Below are positions 46,547-59,200 of a stretch of DNA of 64,000 nucleotides, piece by piece. A model generated the notes under the pieces. The model was not told the DNA's origin and made no database searches. It saw nothing but the letters and a program-made list of their open reading frames with translations. The position numbers and the translations under genes are program-made. This stretch comes from Cenococcum geophilum 1.58 (lineage: Eukaryota; Ascomycota; Dothideomycetes; Gloniales; Gloniaceae). The number at the start of each line of letters is the position of its first letter. Within the stretch, counting starts at the first letter, position 1. The stretch lies in contig KV748191.1 in assembly GCA_001692895.1 (NCBI GenBank), positions 1,984,001-2,048,000 of the forward strand, written 5' to 3'.

Positions 46547-48429
46547 TCAACCGCTCTCAGCATCTGCTTCTTTTCCCTCCTCAACCCCTAATCCTAACAC
46601 ATCTTCCTCCTCTAGCCACCCCTCCACTAGTGCCAGCGCCACCAAATCCTTTACACTTCCCAGCCCGCTACTTGGCAGCGCCTCCGGCTCCAGCAAGTTC
46701 TGTAGCTGGCCAAGAATCTTCTCTAACTTCAATGCCCTCCTCCTGGCGCTCTTTCTTTCTCTTTGCGGTACCCGATCCAACAACAGTGCACACGATGGCC
46801 ATGTCATATTCTCTAGTAGCTTGAACAGCACGAAGTGCAACCATAGCAGGTTAGTCTGCGGATGAAACTCGCGCCACGTATGCCCGCCGGATTTTGCTTC
46901 TTCCCAGCGCGAACCGAGGTCAGCGAGCGGGTCAAGTAGGTACACGGATGCGCGCATGTAGCGATAGATTTCGTACTGATATTCCTCAGTCGCGTCACCT
47001 TCGAAAACTGCGGGGTCCAGCTCCAAGTCTAGGAATGCTACGTCTGGTTCAGAGGGAGCCGAAGATGAGGGGTTGACAATAGAAGTGTCATCCATATCGG
47101 CGCGAGAGAGCGTATAGTCGATAATGGTGGTTTCAAGACCTGTGAAGCCGAGTTTGCGGCGTGTGGTCCGGATTGAGGGAGAGGAGAGAGAGTCATCGGG
47201 GCTGTGGGAACGGATGCAGATGTTGCCGAGGTGGAGGTCGCGGTGCTGTGGTATTCGTGATTAGTTCAATGAATTTTATCGTCAAAGAAGCAGTGCTATT
47301 ATCAATGGCGGTGGATGGGAGTGTGACTGCGTACTTCAAATCTCATACCCTCCTCCCCTTTACCAACTGCAAGCACCACGCCCCAGAAAACATCCCATAC
47401 GCTCCAGATATCCTCAATCACCACATTTTCCAGGTCCGTCCCTGCATCTTGCATTTCAATCACGGCCCATAACTGCGTACCACCATAGCTCCCTTTCTTA
47501 CCCGGATCCGGAAAAATACTCTTTTGTCCTCTCGGCCTACTCTTATTAAAGGCTTTCCATGCAGCTACAAACGGCGGGCCCGGTCGTCCTTGTAGCACAC
47601 GCACCTCTCTGAAATTTGTGAAGCCAGGAACGGGCGTCATGCGCTGCAGGAGCTGTACTTCGGACAGGACGGAGGACACGGAGCTCATCCAGGCAATCTT
47701 CTCTTCACATGCCTTTTCTTTTTCAGACGCCCTTTCGCGGACTATCCTGGTACTGGGTGAGTCTTGCGTGATGAGAGGCGGCTTTAGCGCGATGATTTTA
47801 AGGACAGATTCGTCTGCTTTGGTGAAGCCTGGTATGGATTCTTTAAGTGAAAGACGGTATACCTCGCCGTAGGACGCTTCGGCAATTTTAGCAATGTCGA
47901 AGTGCGGTTCTAAATGCGTAGTCCAGGTCTCGAAAGGAGTAGGAATTTTGCGAGCTGCTGGATCGCTGCAGAGATTCAATAGAGGTCGGACATATGCAGA
48001 GCATGCATCTGATCCTGGTTGTGGTACTTCTAGAGCACTTGATTGCTGTGATGCTAGATCATCTTCTAGCCTTGTGGATGCTGGATTTGACTCCTTGTTT
48101 GATGTGAATTTGGCCTCCGGGGGTTTTGGCTTTGACTTCAACTGCTCCTTAGGCTCTTCCACTCTTATTGGATTCTGTGACACTGCGGCGTTCCCATCTC
48201 TTGTCCTAAGTGCTTTCCGAGGTTTTTCCTGGGTCGTATCCGCTTTAGATAGCGGATCGTCAACCTCTAATCCTCTAAGCCGACTCGCCAAATCCTCTAT
48301 CTCCTCAATTTTCTCATCCTTTTCTTTCGCTAGGGGCACCGCTTTGGCTGGACTCGAGGTGAAGACGGAAGATGAAGAAAAGAGCGGCATTGCCTTCGCT
48401 CGTTTTCCATACACTTGTTTGCGGGGCAT
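46547..48429 (-). CDS. Haspin-type serine/threonine protein kinase
   Basis: Exons 48429-47335 and 47245-46547, 597 aa. Haspin phosphorylates histone H3 on Thr3 at mitotic chromosomes and helps place the chromosomal passenger complex. The N-terminus is basic and disordered (MPRKQVYGKRAKAMP). The kinase domain starts near residue 170 (FDIAKIAEASYGEVYRLS). The intron separates MRFE from HRDLHLGNICI, the catalytic loop; IIDYTLSRAD is the haspin-specific replacement of DFG. It continues with YQYEIYRYMRASV and WREFHPQTNLLWLHFVLFKL. I chose the ATG at 48429 because it opens MPRKQVYGKR; an upstream in-frame ATG at 48462 is possible. Confidence 0.9.
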
Positions 48430-49076
48430 GGTGCTGAACTCCTCCAACGGTGCGCAATCCAAAAATATTGAAAATTTGGGAATGATGTCGTGGTGTTGAT
48501 CTCAGTGTATATCAATTTCTCGGAGAAGCTAGCGTGGAAGGTGTGGCAGGGCGATTATCGATAAGAGGATCTCAACGCCACAATTCAGCGATTACGAAAT
48601 CCTCATTCTCCCACACCCTCAAAGTGACTCAAATTAAGTCTCATTCCCAAAGCCCCAAGCCAAAAATAGGCCTTGCAGGATCACCCTCACCTTCTGAAAT
48701 TGAGGCGCAGTTTGCTTGGCTGTCGCCGCGCAACGCACTTTAGATGGGGTTCCGAAGTTCCCTCAGTAGCTCACGAGACCTATCCATGACCGCAGATGAG
48801 TCTTTATAGGCCTAATTAATTTATATCTAGACACAACAATTTGTCAGGCATTGGTGATAACCACTCATTCCAGATGTCTTTAGAAGCTCGCTAAAAGTAA
48901 CCATGGCACATTGCGACGCTAAATGAGTCTCGCCTAGGATATTAAAAACGGTGCTAGTATCGTGATGTTTATCCCCTGCCCGAATTCTATCAACTTTCTG
49001 TTCTATCGCTACATGACATATGGTGTGATGGAAAGTAACACATTACAGAACTACCTCTCTATATAGGCCAAGAAAT
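48430..49076. other. Haspin promoter and MFS 3' spacer
   Basis: About 650 bp, AT-rich from 48790. A TTATCGATAA palindrome lies 126 bp upstream of the haspin start. No coding frame. Confidence 0.4.
48555..48564. repeat. TTATCGATAA palindrome (5 of 5)
   Basis: The only copy close to a start codon, in the haspin upstream region. Confidence 0.5.
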
Positions 49077-50791
49077 TCATAACCGTCTATAACCATTAGG
49101 GCCATCTGGAGCACTCATAGTATAGGACCATGCCAGAGCAATCAATGCGATAATGGTGAGATACAGCCACCAAACAAGGCCCACAACTCCCTTCTCCATG
49201 CCCCACGCAAATACCACGCCGCCAAATACCGGCCCGACTGCTCGCGCTAAGCTGGAAAACATGTTTCCAGCGCCGTGCACAGTTCCTAGTACATTCTTAG
49301 CGGGCGCGGCGTTGGTCAGTAGAATAACCGTGCTCGGAATTGCAATTGTGCGAGCCATAACCTGTGCGCAGAGAATGACGGCAATGCATGGCCAGCGCGA
49401 GAATCCGTGATTCCCAAGGAGCGAAAGGTAAGGAGCGAACAGATACGCCAATGGGAAGGTGAAAAGAGCAACGCGGAAGCAGCCGAGTGTGCCTATTTTG
49501 GCCTGCATGCGTGGGTAGATGAAGAGCTGGAGCAGGATCCCGCAAACACCAAAGAAAGAAAGCCAGAGGCCCACGGAGGGCGATGTTAAGCCGAGACCAC
49601 CGTTGAAGGAGAGGAATGTCGCGTTACTATTGTCGGCTGACGGTGTGCAGAGGTAGACTGGAAATATGTGCATGAATGCGGAGTTGTGTAAAGGGAGTAG
49701 GCCGAAAGAGATCATTGTGACGAGGACTTCCCGTGTCCAGATGCTGCGAAACGGGGGCGGCGGAGGTTGAGATATTGACGGGAGAGGCTTAGAAAACTTA
49801 CCTTCGGCGATCTCATTTGTGGCCGCCTCTAGAAACTCGTCGAGTTGGATTGCGGCGTAACCAGCTGAGCGCCTCTGTAAGACGATCCGTTCAATAAAGC
49901 GGACAACCGATCTGCCGAGCACTACTCCAAAATCTCTATTACTCTCTCTGCTTTGGAGACTCTCCTTGAGTCCAAACACCGCGAGGATAAGACTAAATGC
50001 GAGCGCGAGCGCGTTTGTAATCGCCGGTAAAGCGTACGGATATTTCAATGCCCATGCCACACCTTCCGGATGTCGTTCGATATTGAAAAGGCCGTCAGGA
50101 CCGAATAACCATGGTAGATTAACCACCGGATCAGCCAAACAGCCACCTAGCGCCAATCCTGCTACCATGCCCGAGTTAAATACAAGGGGTAGGAGCAAGA
50201 AAGCACGGGTCTGATATTTTCTCTCTTTAACAATCTCCGCCGTCATCGTCCTCATTACAGCCACATTCCCATTGCCTAACCCAGCTAAAACCCTCCAGAA
50301 CATAAGCGCACCGATGCTCCTAGAGAAGCCGAATGCTAAGTTGGAAATTACGCTCGCTACGAGTCCGATGATGATTATAGGTTTACGGCCATGACTATCT
50401 GACAATCGTCCCCAAAGTATGCTGGTTGTAAATTGAGCGAGTGGAAAAGCTGCAACTAGAATGCCCGAATAACGTGAGATTTTTTGGGATGCAGAAGGGT
50501 CGTCCGAGGGGATGATGGACTTTATGAGGTAGTAGATATAGGGAAGGAGGCAGGTGTTCGAGAGTGGCTCGGATAGGCGGCATAAAGCTAGGATAAATAG
50601 TTGCCGCTTATTAGGAAGTGACATCCAGGTAACAGCTTTGGCATCATCACCGGTATCTCTGGTATTTGTATTACTAGGAGATGGTGGAGCTGATTTTGGA
50701 GGTTGTTTAGCGCACTGAGCGGTTGAGGATAAATTAAAGAAAAGTACTCACTCAGGAGGATTTCCTCCTCACAATTTTCTTTACTGTGCAT
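49077..50791 (-). CDS. MFS transporter, ZIF1/YCR023C-like
   Basis: Exons 50791-50752 and 50689-49077, 550 aa. The open frame from 50624 lacks the true N-terminus. A short first exon (MHSKENCEEEILL) splices in phase to TPPSPSNTNTRDTGDDAKAV and TWMSLPNKRQLFIL, giving the acidic cytosolic start usual for this family. Twelve helices are expected; motif A is WGRLSDSHGRKPII in the loop after helix 2, and later FWRVLAGLGNGNVAVMRTMT. The central loop (about residues 275-330) is cytosolic and Pro-rich (SISQPPPPPFRSIW). Relatives include plant zinc-induced facilitators and uncharacterised yeast vacuolar proteins; the substrate here is unknown. Confidence 0.88.
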
Positions 50792-52030
50792 CCTGAGAGA
50801 ATATCAGGCGAACAACAGTTCACAGAAACTATCAGAAAGTGTAGTCTTAGTGCGATATTTTATGAAACAAAGTTAAAGAATTAAAATGAGCGTGTGTTCA
50901 TAGAAAGAACGACTGAAAGAGCGACACTATCAAGGGTTAATCCATCAATCGCGACCTAAGTGGACCATGTTGATGAGGTTCAGAACCTTTTGGCCTTCAC
51001 CGAGAGGGTTGAAAAGAATGCTCAATCCATTCAGTGAGCGGCCATAAGGACCTCTATTTACACCTCAGCTCAGGGGTTGCGAAGGGCGTCGTGGCGTATT
51101 GTGCAGGGGCCTTTAGAACGCCACTGATACAATGCCATTGGGCTTGACAGCTTGTGCAAATAATAAACGCCGGGTATGGTTGAAGGGCTTAGGCAGAGAA
51201 ATTGATTGTTTCTAGGGCTAGAACATATTCTTTAGACGAAGGGTGTTGCAAGGAGGGGTCCCTTCTGGGCTAGGGAAACATTTGACATGATTTGTAGGGC
51301 TGAATTGATTGGTGAAATCACGACGGGACCTCCGCTCTTTCGCTCCCGTTCCCGCTGCCGGTTTAGCCGAATTTTAGGGGTTTGGCCAAGCTTTTTATTT
51401 CCTGTCACTCCAAAGTTTCCACTTGCTCCTCAGCCAAGATCAACTTTCAAAACTTATCTTCGGACGCTAAAGAAGCCATGACCGCGGTGTCGGTAGTGCT
51501 AGCCGAAAGAAGGGCATGCATTAAGGTTTGATCGGCTGACCTTCACACGCCAATCCGTGGGATATGTGGATGGTAATATGGAGTTTCGTTATGATGGATC
51601 AGAAAGGTGAGAGTAACCAATTCACAACCGAAATGCAGCATGCTAATAAGCTGGCTATTTTTGCCCGCTCCCTAGCGGCTCCTCGGATCCCATGGGCTTG
51701 CACATGTCTACTTTCGTAGCATATATGCCGCTGATAAGGGCAATCCAATGCCCCGCATCCGCGGGCTCTGCTCACTTTTTTTTTTCGCTTTTCTAGCTGC
51801 ACACTAGTCAACGCTAGACACGAGCTGCGCGCAGGGCCTAGATGCCCATCTGGACTCAAGCCACAGGCGGGGAATGTCATGCCACAGGAGTAAATAGCGG
51901 ACACTTCCTGCGTCAACTGAAGAATTTCGGTCGACTTATTATCTTACCGGGTCTGATTTTCCTAAGTATCGTCATTGAGCTCGCTTGATCACTGCCTAAT
52001 TTACCTATATTCATTTACGATTGCACGTGA
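50792..52030. other. Intergenic, promoters of two transporter genes
   Basis: 1.24 kb between divergent transporter genes. Frames at 51287-51481 and minus 51599-51916 show no domain. No repeat was recognised. Confidence 0.4.
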
Positions 52031-54081
52031 ATGGCGGTCTCTCCTGTTTTTAAGGAGCTAATTCCCTCAAAGGCCGCTATTAGATTGCACCGTCTATGCG
52101 CATTCTTTGCGCTAGCATCTTTCGTCTGGGGGTATGTCTCTTTCGACCTGCTTCTGCTTCACACGTGATTAGACGAACCTTTCTTCTCTATGTCTGATAC
52201 CGATACATTTCCATCTTGATAGATGACTAACTTGAAGGCAAACTGTACAGCTATAATATTGGCATCCTCGCTACAATTTATGTTCATCCCGGCTTCAAAA
52301 AAGCCCTTCACCATCCCAGTGCCTCCCACACTGGCCTCATTACCGCGATTTACTACCTTGGGACGTGGGTTAGCTATGTATTTCTCTCCCACCCAGCCAG
52401 CGATTATCTTGGACGAAGATGGGCAGCTTTTGTCGGAGTTTTTGTGACGTGCATTGGTGCTGCTTTGCAGGCGGGTGCTGGAGGATCAGGTGCCTATTCA
52501 ATGATGATCATTGGACGCATTATCTGCGGGCTCGGGCTTGCAGTAGTATCCACATCCGTGCCCCTATACCAGAGGTTCGTCAAATACCAACTTCCCGTAT
52601 AGCTTATGCTAAACCTGTCATCACAGTGAAGTTGCGCCTGCGAAGCAACGAGGACGTTATGTAGTGATGAATCATATTGGTTTAGTTACAGGCCTTGCGG
52701 TTGCCTTCTGGTAAGGAAGTTTTATATCCTTGCCAATAGCTAAACAGGCACCTCGCTAACATAATGAAGGGTTGGATATGGCATGACTTTTTGGGAGACC
52801 GGCCGGGGAGTGTATCTGGGATGGAGACTATCAATTGCTGTCCAGTATATCCCCGCACTTATCTTCTGCATTGGAGTGCCATTCTGCCCGGAAACGTATG
52901 TGTTTCTCAACCGATATCTCTCAAGTCTATTCTTCAATAGTGTACGTTTACTGAAAATGGGCACAGGCCCCGTTGGCTAGTAGAAAAAGGCCAACTAGAT
53001 CGTGCGCGAGCCTCCCTCCAATATCTCAGGGCCGTCGACCCCTCAGATCCTGCCGTCACCGCCGAGCTCGTACAAATCCAATCGAGTGTTGAAGCTCATA
53101 GATCCGCCACTAAATCGTCCTGGACGGTTCTCTTCACGCATCGTTCCCTCTTCGAACGCCTCTGGCGCGCCGCACTACTTCAATTTATGGCGCAGATGTG
53201 CGGCAATACCGCCATGAAGTACTATCTTCCATCCATCTTCATTTCGCTCGGCCTTGGGCGGCGGATGTCGCTAATGGTGGGTGGGATCGAAAGCACATTA
53301 AAGATCGGGTGTACTATAATAGACATGCTACTAATAGATAGGGTCGGGAGGCGCCTAACGCTTATAGTGGGCTGCTTGGTTATGTCACTTGCGTTACTGG
53401 TATGTCCATATGCGACAATAGAGAAGGGCCATTTTTTACTTACTCGTGCTTTGCAGATAAATGGGGTGCTACCAATAGAATACCCAAAAAATATTAATCA
53501 TGCTGCTGACTACACATGCGTGGTTTTCATTTTCTTCTTCACTTTTGGATATTCTCTAGGCTTCGGCCCTGCCGCCTGGGTGTATGGATCAGAGGTTTGC
53601 TCTTATTTTATCATTTAACCGACTTCTTCAATGCTGACGATGTCCTAGATATTCCCAACTAACTTCCGCGCTCGTGGACTCAATTTCGCCGCTTCGGGCG
53701 GCTCCATTGGCTCCATTGTTGCTGCGCAAGTCTGGCCTGTGGGCATGAAAAATATCGGCTCGAAGACATATTTCATATTCATGTCTATCAATCTTGCGTC
53801 TGTTGTGGTAAGTTTTCCTTTTCTGTCTCTCACATATATCCGACGCCTTTCCCCGCGTTTTGAATGTGGCGTTGAGTTTTGTTATGCTACATGTTAAATT
53901 TACTTTAACCAATATTCAGATCATCTACTTCTTCTATCCTGAAACCAAGCGGCGCTCTCTAGAAGACATGGACCCGCTCTTTGGTGAATCTCGTTCATCC
54001 CACTCAAACTTTGAACACGCCGACAGCCAGTCTATAGAGGCAGAGGATGAGGTAGTCAGACCGAAATCAAATGCGGTCTGA
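52031..54081 (+). CDS. MFS sugar transporter
   Basis: Eight exons: 52031-52131, 52251-52574, 52627-52710, 52770-52895, 52967-53399, 53457-53594, 53649-53807 and 53920-54081; 508 aa. Sugar-porter signatures occur in order: FVWGYNIGILATIYVHPGF, SDYLGRRWAAFVG, GLGLAVVSTSVPLYQSEVAP with KQRGRYV, FCPETPRWLVEKGQLDRAR, QFMAQMCGNTAMKYY in helix 7, IDRVGRRLTLIV, WVYGSEIFPTNFRARGL and YPETKRRSLEDMD. Twelve helices are expected at the plasma membrane. The third and fourth joins keep phase 2, giving FWVGYGM and CPETPRW. The substrate (hexose, disaccharide or other) is not readable from sequence. The gene is complete, unlike the relic at 2260-3573. Confidence 0.92.
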
Positions 54082-54954
54082 GTGGTAAGGGAGAGTTGTA
54101 GCTAGTGAGGAGCTCCTTTCTTGTTACCTACCAGAAGAAGGCTTAATGCCGCTCGTATGAGAATATATAGCGAGTTACGTGGAGAGACGGTTTCTTGCCG
54201 TTGAATACGATCTGAGAAGGTAACGAAATAACAACCTGGACTGGCATTTCCCGTAGCCATGGTTCATGATTAATTACGCTTCACATTGCTCTGCTGTATG
54301 CATAATAATACCCTGCTGCTGTTTACAACCGGCCATGAGAGTAAAAGTAAATATATGTCTTTTTAATCTGTATACCCTATGACCTAGGTCCATCCTTCTA
54401 TGTATTCAAATGGCCATAAAAGCCAGCATCGTAGAAATAATGCCTTACCTTTGCGGAGGTGAGCGCCAAGCTTTTAGGCAGCGTTCCGTGAACGAAAGCT
54501 AGAGGCATCAACCTCAAATTACTTACTGTGCCAGCTAAACCCTAAGTCAAGTTATTTGTCCGACAGTTGATTTCCTTTTTTCCGATACATGCTATTGGTG
54601 GCTCATTGAGTTGTGTTTTAGCTTTTGTTTATTTCGCCTCCTACAATGGAACTCGGGCGTCGTGATGCAACCGGGCTGGGGGGGCTGAGGCTGGGGCATA
54701 GAATTCTAACACAATATTCAGCCTCATGTTTCTGGTTCTCGGTCAACGCCGGCCTTCCGCTGGAGCCTGCCCATTTCGCGACAATGGCAGGTTTTGGTTG
54801 CTACGGCTGCCTAAGGTTTGTAGCAACTCCGCTGCCGCCTCTCTACTTCGGACCCCTCTATCGCGCCGATCTAATCTTGATAATGAACTCCTACATTTGC
54901 TAGCCTCCCAAGACGGCGAGACTCTCTACCTTGTGAGCCCCGCGCTATCACATA
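54082..54954. other. Intergenic, no gene recognised
   Basis: Sugar transporter 3' end and spacer. The frames at 54625-54903 and 54726-55055 overlap in different phases and have no domain. Confidence 0.4.
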
Positions 54955-56115
54955 ATGGAAACACTTGCCGCTATCGGCCCCGTTGGAAACATCGTCCGGT
55001 TCGTGGACTTCAGCGGAAAGATAATCTTGAAATAAGGCCAACTCTACCGGTCTAGCGAAGGCGCACTGGCGGAAAACACTGATATCTAGACAGCGACAAA
55101 TGACCTAGTCCTATTAAACAACAAGCTCAAAGATGCTGCCACCTCTGCTGGCGATGGATGTTCGAGAAGCTCTGTAGATCATGCAGCACAGTTGCGGAGG
55201 AGTTGCTAGATACATTGGATAAAGTGTACCACAGGAAACAAGTCTCTTAGTTTAAGCTAGAGCAGCCGCACCGTCTTAAAGCTCTCGATTTGATAGTAAA
55301 TAAAATTGTTGACGCTATCGTCGACTGGCAGGACGTGTTTCAGGCAGCGCACAACGTGCATCTTTCTTTAATGACGACACCGCATAAAGAGACGGTAACG
55401 AAAATTGTAGATGGGCGTAAGGCCACCCGTTGTGAGATACTTCAAGAAATTAGCCTTCTTTACGGTTCGTTCACCATCATACTAAACTTTTCCCAGCGAC
55501 GCTAGTGAACAGGAGCGCTGCCTAGCAAAACTACTTAATGCTACCCAGGCGGCCTTCAACTCTTCCTAGAGACAACATGAACCTCTATGCCTCGAGAATA
55601 CTTGAGTTAACATCCCTAAGGAGATAAGAGCATGGGATGGACAAGATGAGCGGTGAATATTTTGGCTGAACGGCTTGGCCGGGACAGGGAAGTCCACCAT
55701 TGCCCGGACCATGGCGCGAGAATACTATGAACAAGGACACCTTGGAGCAAGCTTCTTCTCCAGGGGTAGTGGAGATACTAGCCATGCCGGTAAGTTCTCT
55801 ACCAGAATTTCTGTACAAGTCACTGTCTGTTAAGCGCTACATTTGCGAAGCTATTGCGGAACACAGCGGGATTACTAGCCAAGCTCTCCGCAACTAGTGA
55901 CGTCAACTCATCCTTCAGCCGCTATTAAAACTGGACAGCAACTTCCCTCACCTATCGTTACTTATTGTAGTTGGTGCGCTGGATGAATGTGAGGGTGAAA
56001 TGACATTCGAGTAATTGTGCAGCTCTTTACCCAAGCCCAATTGTTAAAAAGTGTTCGGTTACAGGCCGTTATAACAAGCAGACCTGAAATCTCCATAATA
56101 TTTTAATACCAATAT
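54955..56115 (+). pseudogene. Decayed fungal NLR (N-terminal helical domain plus NACHT)
   Basis: Starting at the ATG at 54955: METLAAIGPVGNIVRFVDFS, a stop, then QLYRSSEGALAENTDI, a stop, and ATNDLVLLNNKLKDAATS. This is the helical N-terminal domain that precedes many fungal NACHT proteins. Further on, IFWLNGLAGTGKSTIARTMA (Walker A, about 55655-55715) and EQGHLGASFFSRGSGDTSHA are well preserved. A Walker-B region (VGALDECEGE) lies near 55970-56000, and VRLQAVITSRPEISI at about 56060-56100. Many stops and frame changes separate these parts, and no C-terminal repeats follow. It ends about 100 bp from the tail of the minus-strand NLR gene. Confidence 0.75.
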
Positions 56116-56211
56116 TTACACATAATTGCAGAGTTCCCACTCCTAAAGCAGTATTTAAGAGAAAGAACAATCACAGTGGTGGGTGGGGAAGGAGGTGTAG
56201 TGGAGGAATAG

Positions 56212-59200
56212 TTAAAAAGGAGTGTTATGGGGTTGTAGAAGCTTGATCACTGTCTCATGCCCGTTCCTTGCCGCCCATGATAGCGGCGTCTGTCCGTTCT
56301 TGTCCTTTGAGTCGGTCTTAACGTCATTGCGCGCCAGCAGCAGCTTGACCACCGCCTTGTGTCCGTTCTCTGCCGCCCGCGACAGTGGCGTCTGTCCGTA
56401 CACGGAATCCTTTAAGTCGGCCTCGACGTCGTTGCGCGCCAGCAGCAGCTTGACCACCGCCTCGTGTCCGTTCCTTGCCGCCAGCGACAGCGGCGTCCGT
56501 CCGCACACGGAATCCTTTGAGTCGGCCTCGACGTCGTTGCGCGCCAGCAGCAGCTTGACCACCGCCTCATGTCCATTCCTTGCCGCCCACGACAGCGGCG
56601 TCTGTCCGTTCTTGTCCTTTGAGTCGGCCTTAACGTCATTGCGCGCCAGCAGCAGCCTGACCACCGCCTCGTGTCCGCCCCCCGCCGCCCGCGACAGCGG
56701 CGTCTGTCCGTACTCGTTCTTTAAGTCGGCCTCAACGTCGTTGCGCGCCAGCAGCAGCTTGACCACCGCCTCGTGTCCGTTCCTTGCCGCCCACGACAGC
56801 GGTGTCTGTACGTACAAATAGTCCTTTAAGTCGGCTTTAACGTCGTTGCGCGCCAGCAGCAGCTTGACCACCGCCTTGTGTCCGTTCCTTGCCGCCCACG
56901 ACAGCGGCGTCTGTCCGTACTCGTCCTTTGAGCCGGTTTCAACGTCGTTGCGCGCCAGCAGCAGCTTAACCACCGCCTCGTGTCCGTTCTCTGCCGCCCA
57001 CGACAGCGGCGTCTGTCCGTATACGGAATCCTTTGAGTCGGCCTCGACGTCGTTGCGCGCCAGTAGCAGCTTGACCACCGCCTCGTGTCCGTTCCTTGCC
57101 GCCAGCGACAGCGGCGTCCGTCCGTGCTTGAAATCCCTTGAGTTGGCCTTAACGTCGTTGCGCGCCAGCAGCAGCTTGACCACCGCCTCGTGCCCATTCC
57201 TTGCCGCCCACGACAGCGGCGTCTGTCCGTACACGGAATCCTTTAAGTCGGCCTCGACGTCGTTGTGCGCCAGTAGCAGCTTGACCACCGCCTCGTGTCC
57301 GTTCCTTGCCGCCAGCGACAGCGGCGTCCGTCCGTGCTTGAAATCCTTTGAGTTGGCCTTAGCGTAGTTGCGCGCCAGCAGCAGCTTGACTACCGCCTCG
57401 TGTCCGTTCTCTGCCGCCCATGACAGCGGCGTCCGTCCGTACTTGTCCTTTGAGTCGGATTCAACGTCGTTGTGCCTCTAGTAGCAGCTTGACCACCGCC
57501 TTGTGTCCGTTTTACTGCCGCCCGCGACAGCGGCGTCCGTCCGTGCTCAGAATCCGTTGAGTCGGCTTCAACGTCGTTGCGCGCCAGCAGCAGCTTGACC
57601 ACCGCCTCGTGTCCGTTCTCTGCCGCCCGCAACAGCGGGGCGTCTGTCCGTACTTGTCCTTTGAGTCGGCTTTAAACGTCGTTGCGCGCTAGCAGCAGCT
57701 TGACCACCGCCTCGTGTCCGTTTACTGCCGCCCGCGACAGCGGCGTCTTTCCGTGCTCAGAATCCTTTGAGTCGGCTTCAACATCGTTGCGCGCCAGCAG
57801 CAGCCTTGACCACCGCCTCGTGTCCGTTCTCTGCCGCCCGCAACAGCAGCGTCTGTCCGTACTTGTCCTTCCAGGTCGGCTTCAACGTCGTTGCGCGCCA
57901 GCAACAGCTTAACTACCGCCTCGAGTCCGTTCTCTGCGCCCCGCGACAGCGGCGTCTTTCCGTACTCGGAATCCTTTGAGTCAGCTTCAACGTCGTTGCC
58001 GCGCCAGTAGCAGCTTGACCACCGCCTCGTGTCCGTTCTCTGCCGCCCCGCAACAGCGGCGTCTGTCCTACTTGTCCTTTAGGTCGCGCTTTAACGTCGT
58101 TGCGCGCAAGCAGCAGCTTGACTACCGCCTCGTGTCCGTTCTCTGCCGCCCGCAACAGCAAGCGTCTGTCCGTACTTGTCCTTTAGGTCGGCTTCAACGT
58201 CGTTGCGCGCAAGCAGCAGCTTGACTACCGCCTCGTGTCCGTTCTCTGTCGCCCGCGATAGCGGCGTCTTTCCGTACTCGGAATCCTTTGAGTCAGCTTC
58301 AACGTCGTTGCGCGCCAGCAGCAGCTTAACTACCGGCCTCGTGTCCATTCTCTGCCGCCCACGACAGCGGCGTCTGGTCTGTACTTGTCCTTTGAGTCGG
58401 CTTTAACGTCGTTACGCGCTAGTATCAGCTTGACACCGCCTCGTGTCCGTTACTGCCGCCCGCGACAGCGGTGTCCGTCCGTGCTCAGAATCCTTTGGTC
58501 GGCCTTAACGTCGTTGCGCGCCAGTAGCAGCTTGACTACCGCCTCGTGTCCGTTCTCTGCCGCCCGCGATAGCGGCGTCTGTCCGTACTTGTCCTTTGAG
58601 TCGGCCTCAACGTCGTTGCGCGCTAGCAGCAGCTTGACTACCGCGTCGTGCCCGTTCACTGCCGCCACCCACAACGGCGTCTGTCCGTACTTGTCCTTTG
58701 AGTCGGCCTCAACGTCGTTGCGCGCTAGCAGCAGCTTGACTACTGCGTCGTGCCCGTTCACTGCCGCCCACCACAACACGGCGTCTGTCCGTACTTGTCC
58801 TTTGAGTCGGCCTCAACGTCGTTGCGCGCCAGCAGCAGCTTGACCACTGCCTCATGTCCGTTCCTTGCCGCCCACAACAGCAGCGTCCGTCCGACGTTAT
58901 CCTTTAAGTTGGCGTCCGCGCCCAGCTGGATCAGCATCCGCACAGTAGCCTCGTGCCCTTTCTGCGCCACCATAAGCAGCGCCCTCCGTTCGGCGTCATC
59001 CTTCGCGCTCATGTCCTCGCCCAGCTTGGCCAGTGCCCGCACAGCTGCAATATACAACGCCGTCCGTCCGGCGTTATCTTTCACATTAACATCCGCGCCC
59101 AGCTGGACCAGCGCCCGCACAGTCGCCTCGTGCTCGTTCCCTGCTGCCCACGACAGCGGCGTCCGTCCGACGTTATCCTTCGTATTGACATCCGCGCCCA

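Noticed and set aside
56222..57367. Plus-strand frames of 199 and 173 codons with repeated SLRASSSLTTASCPF
   Set aside because: Again the antisense of ankyrin units.
56240..58890. Regular direct repeats that might suggest a CRISPR-like or satellite array
   Set aside because: Unit length 102 bp, coding ankyrin consensus, no unique spacers, and a eukaryotic context.
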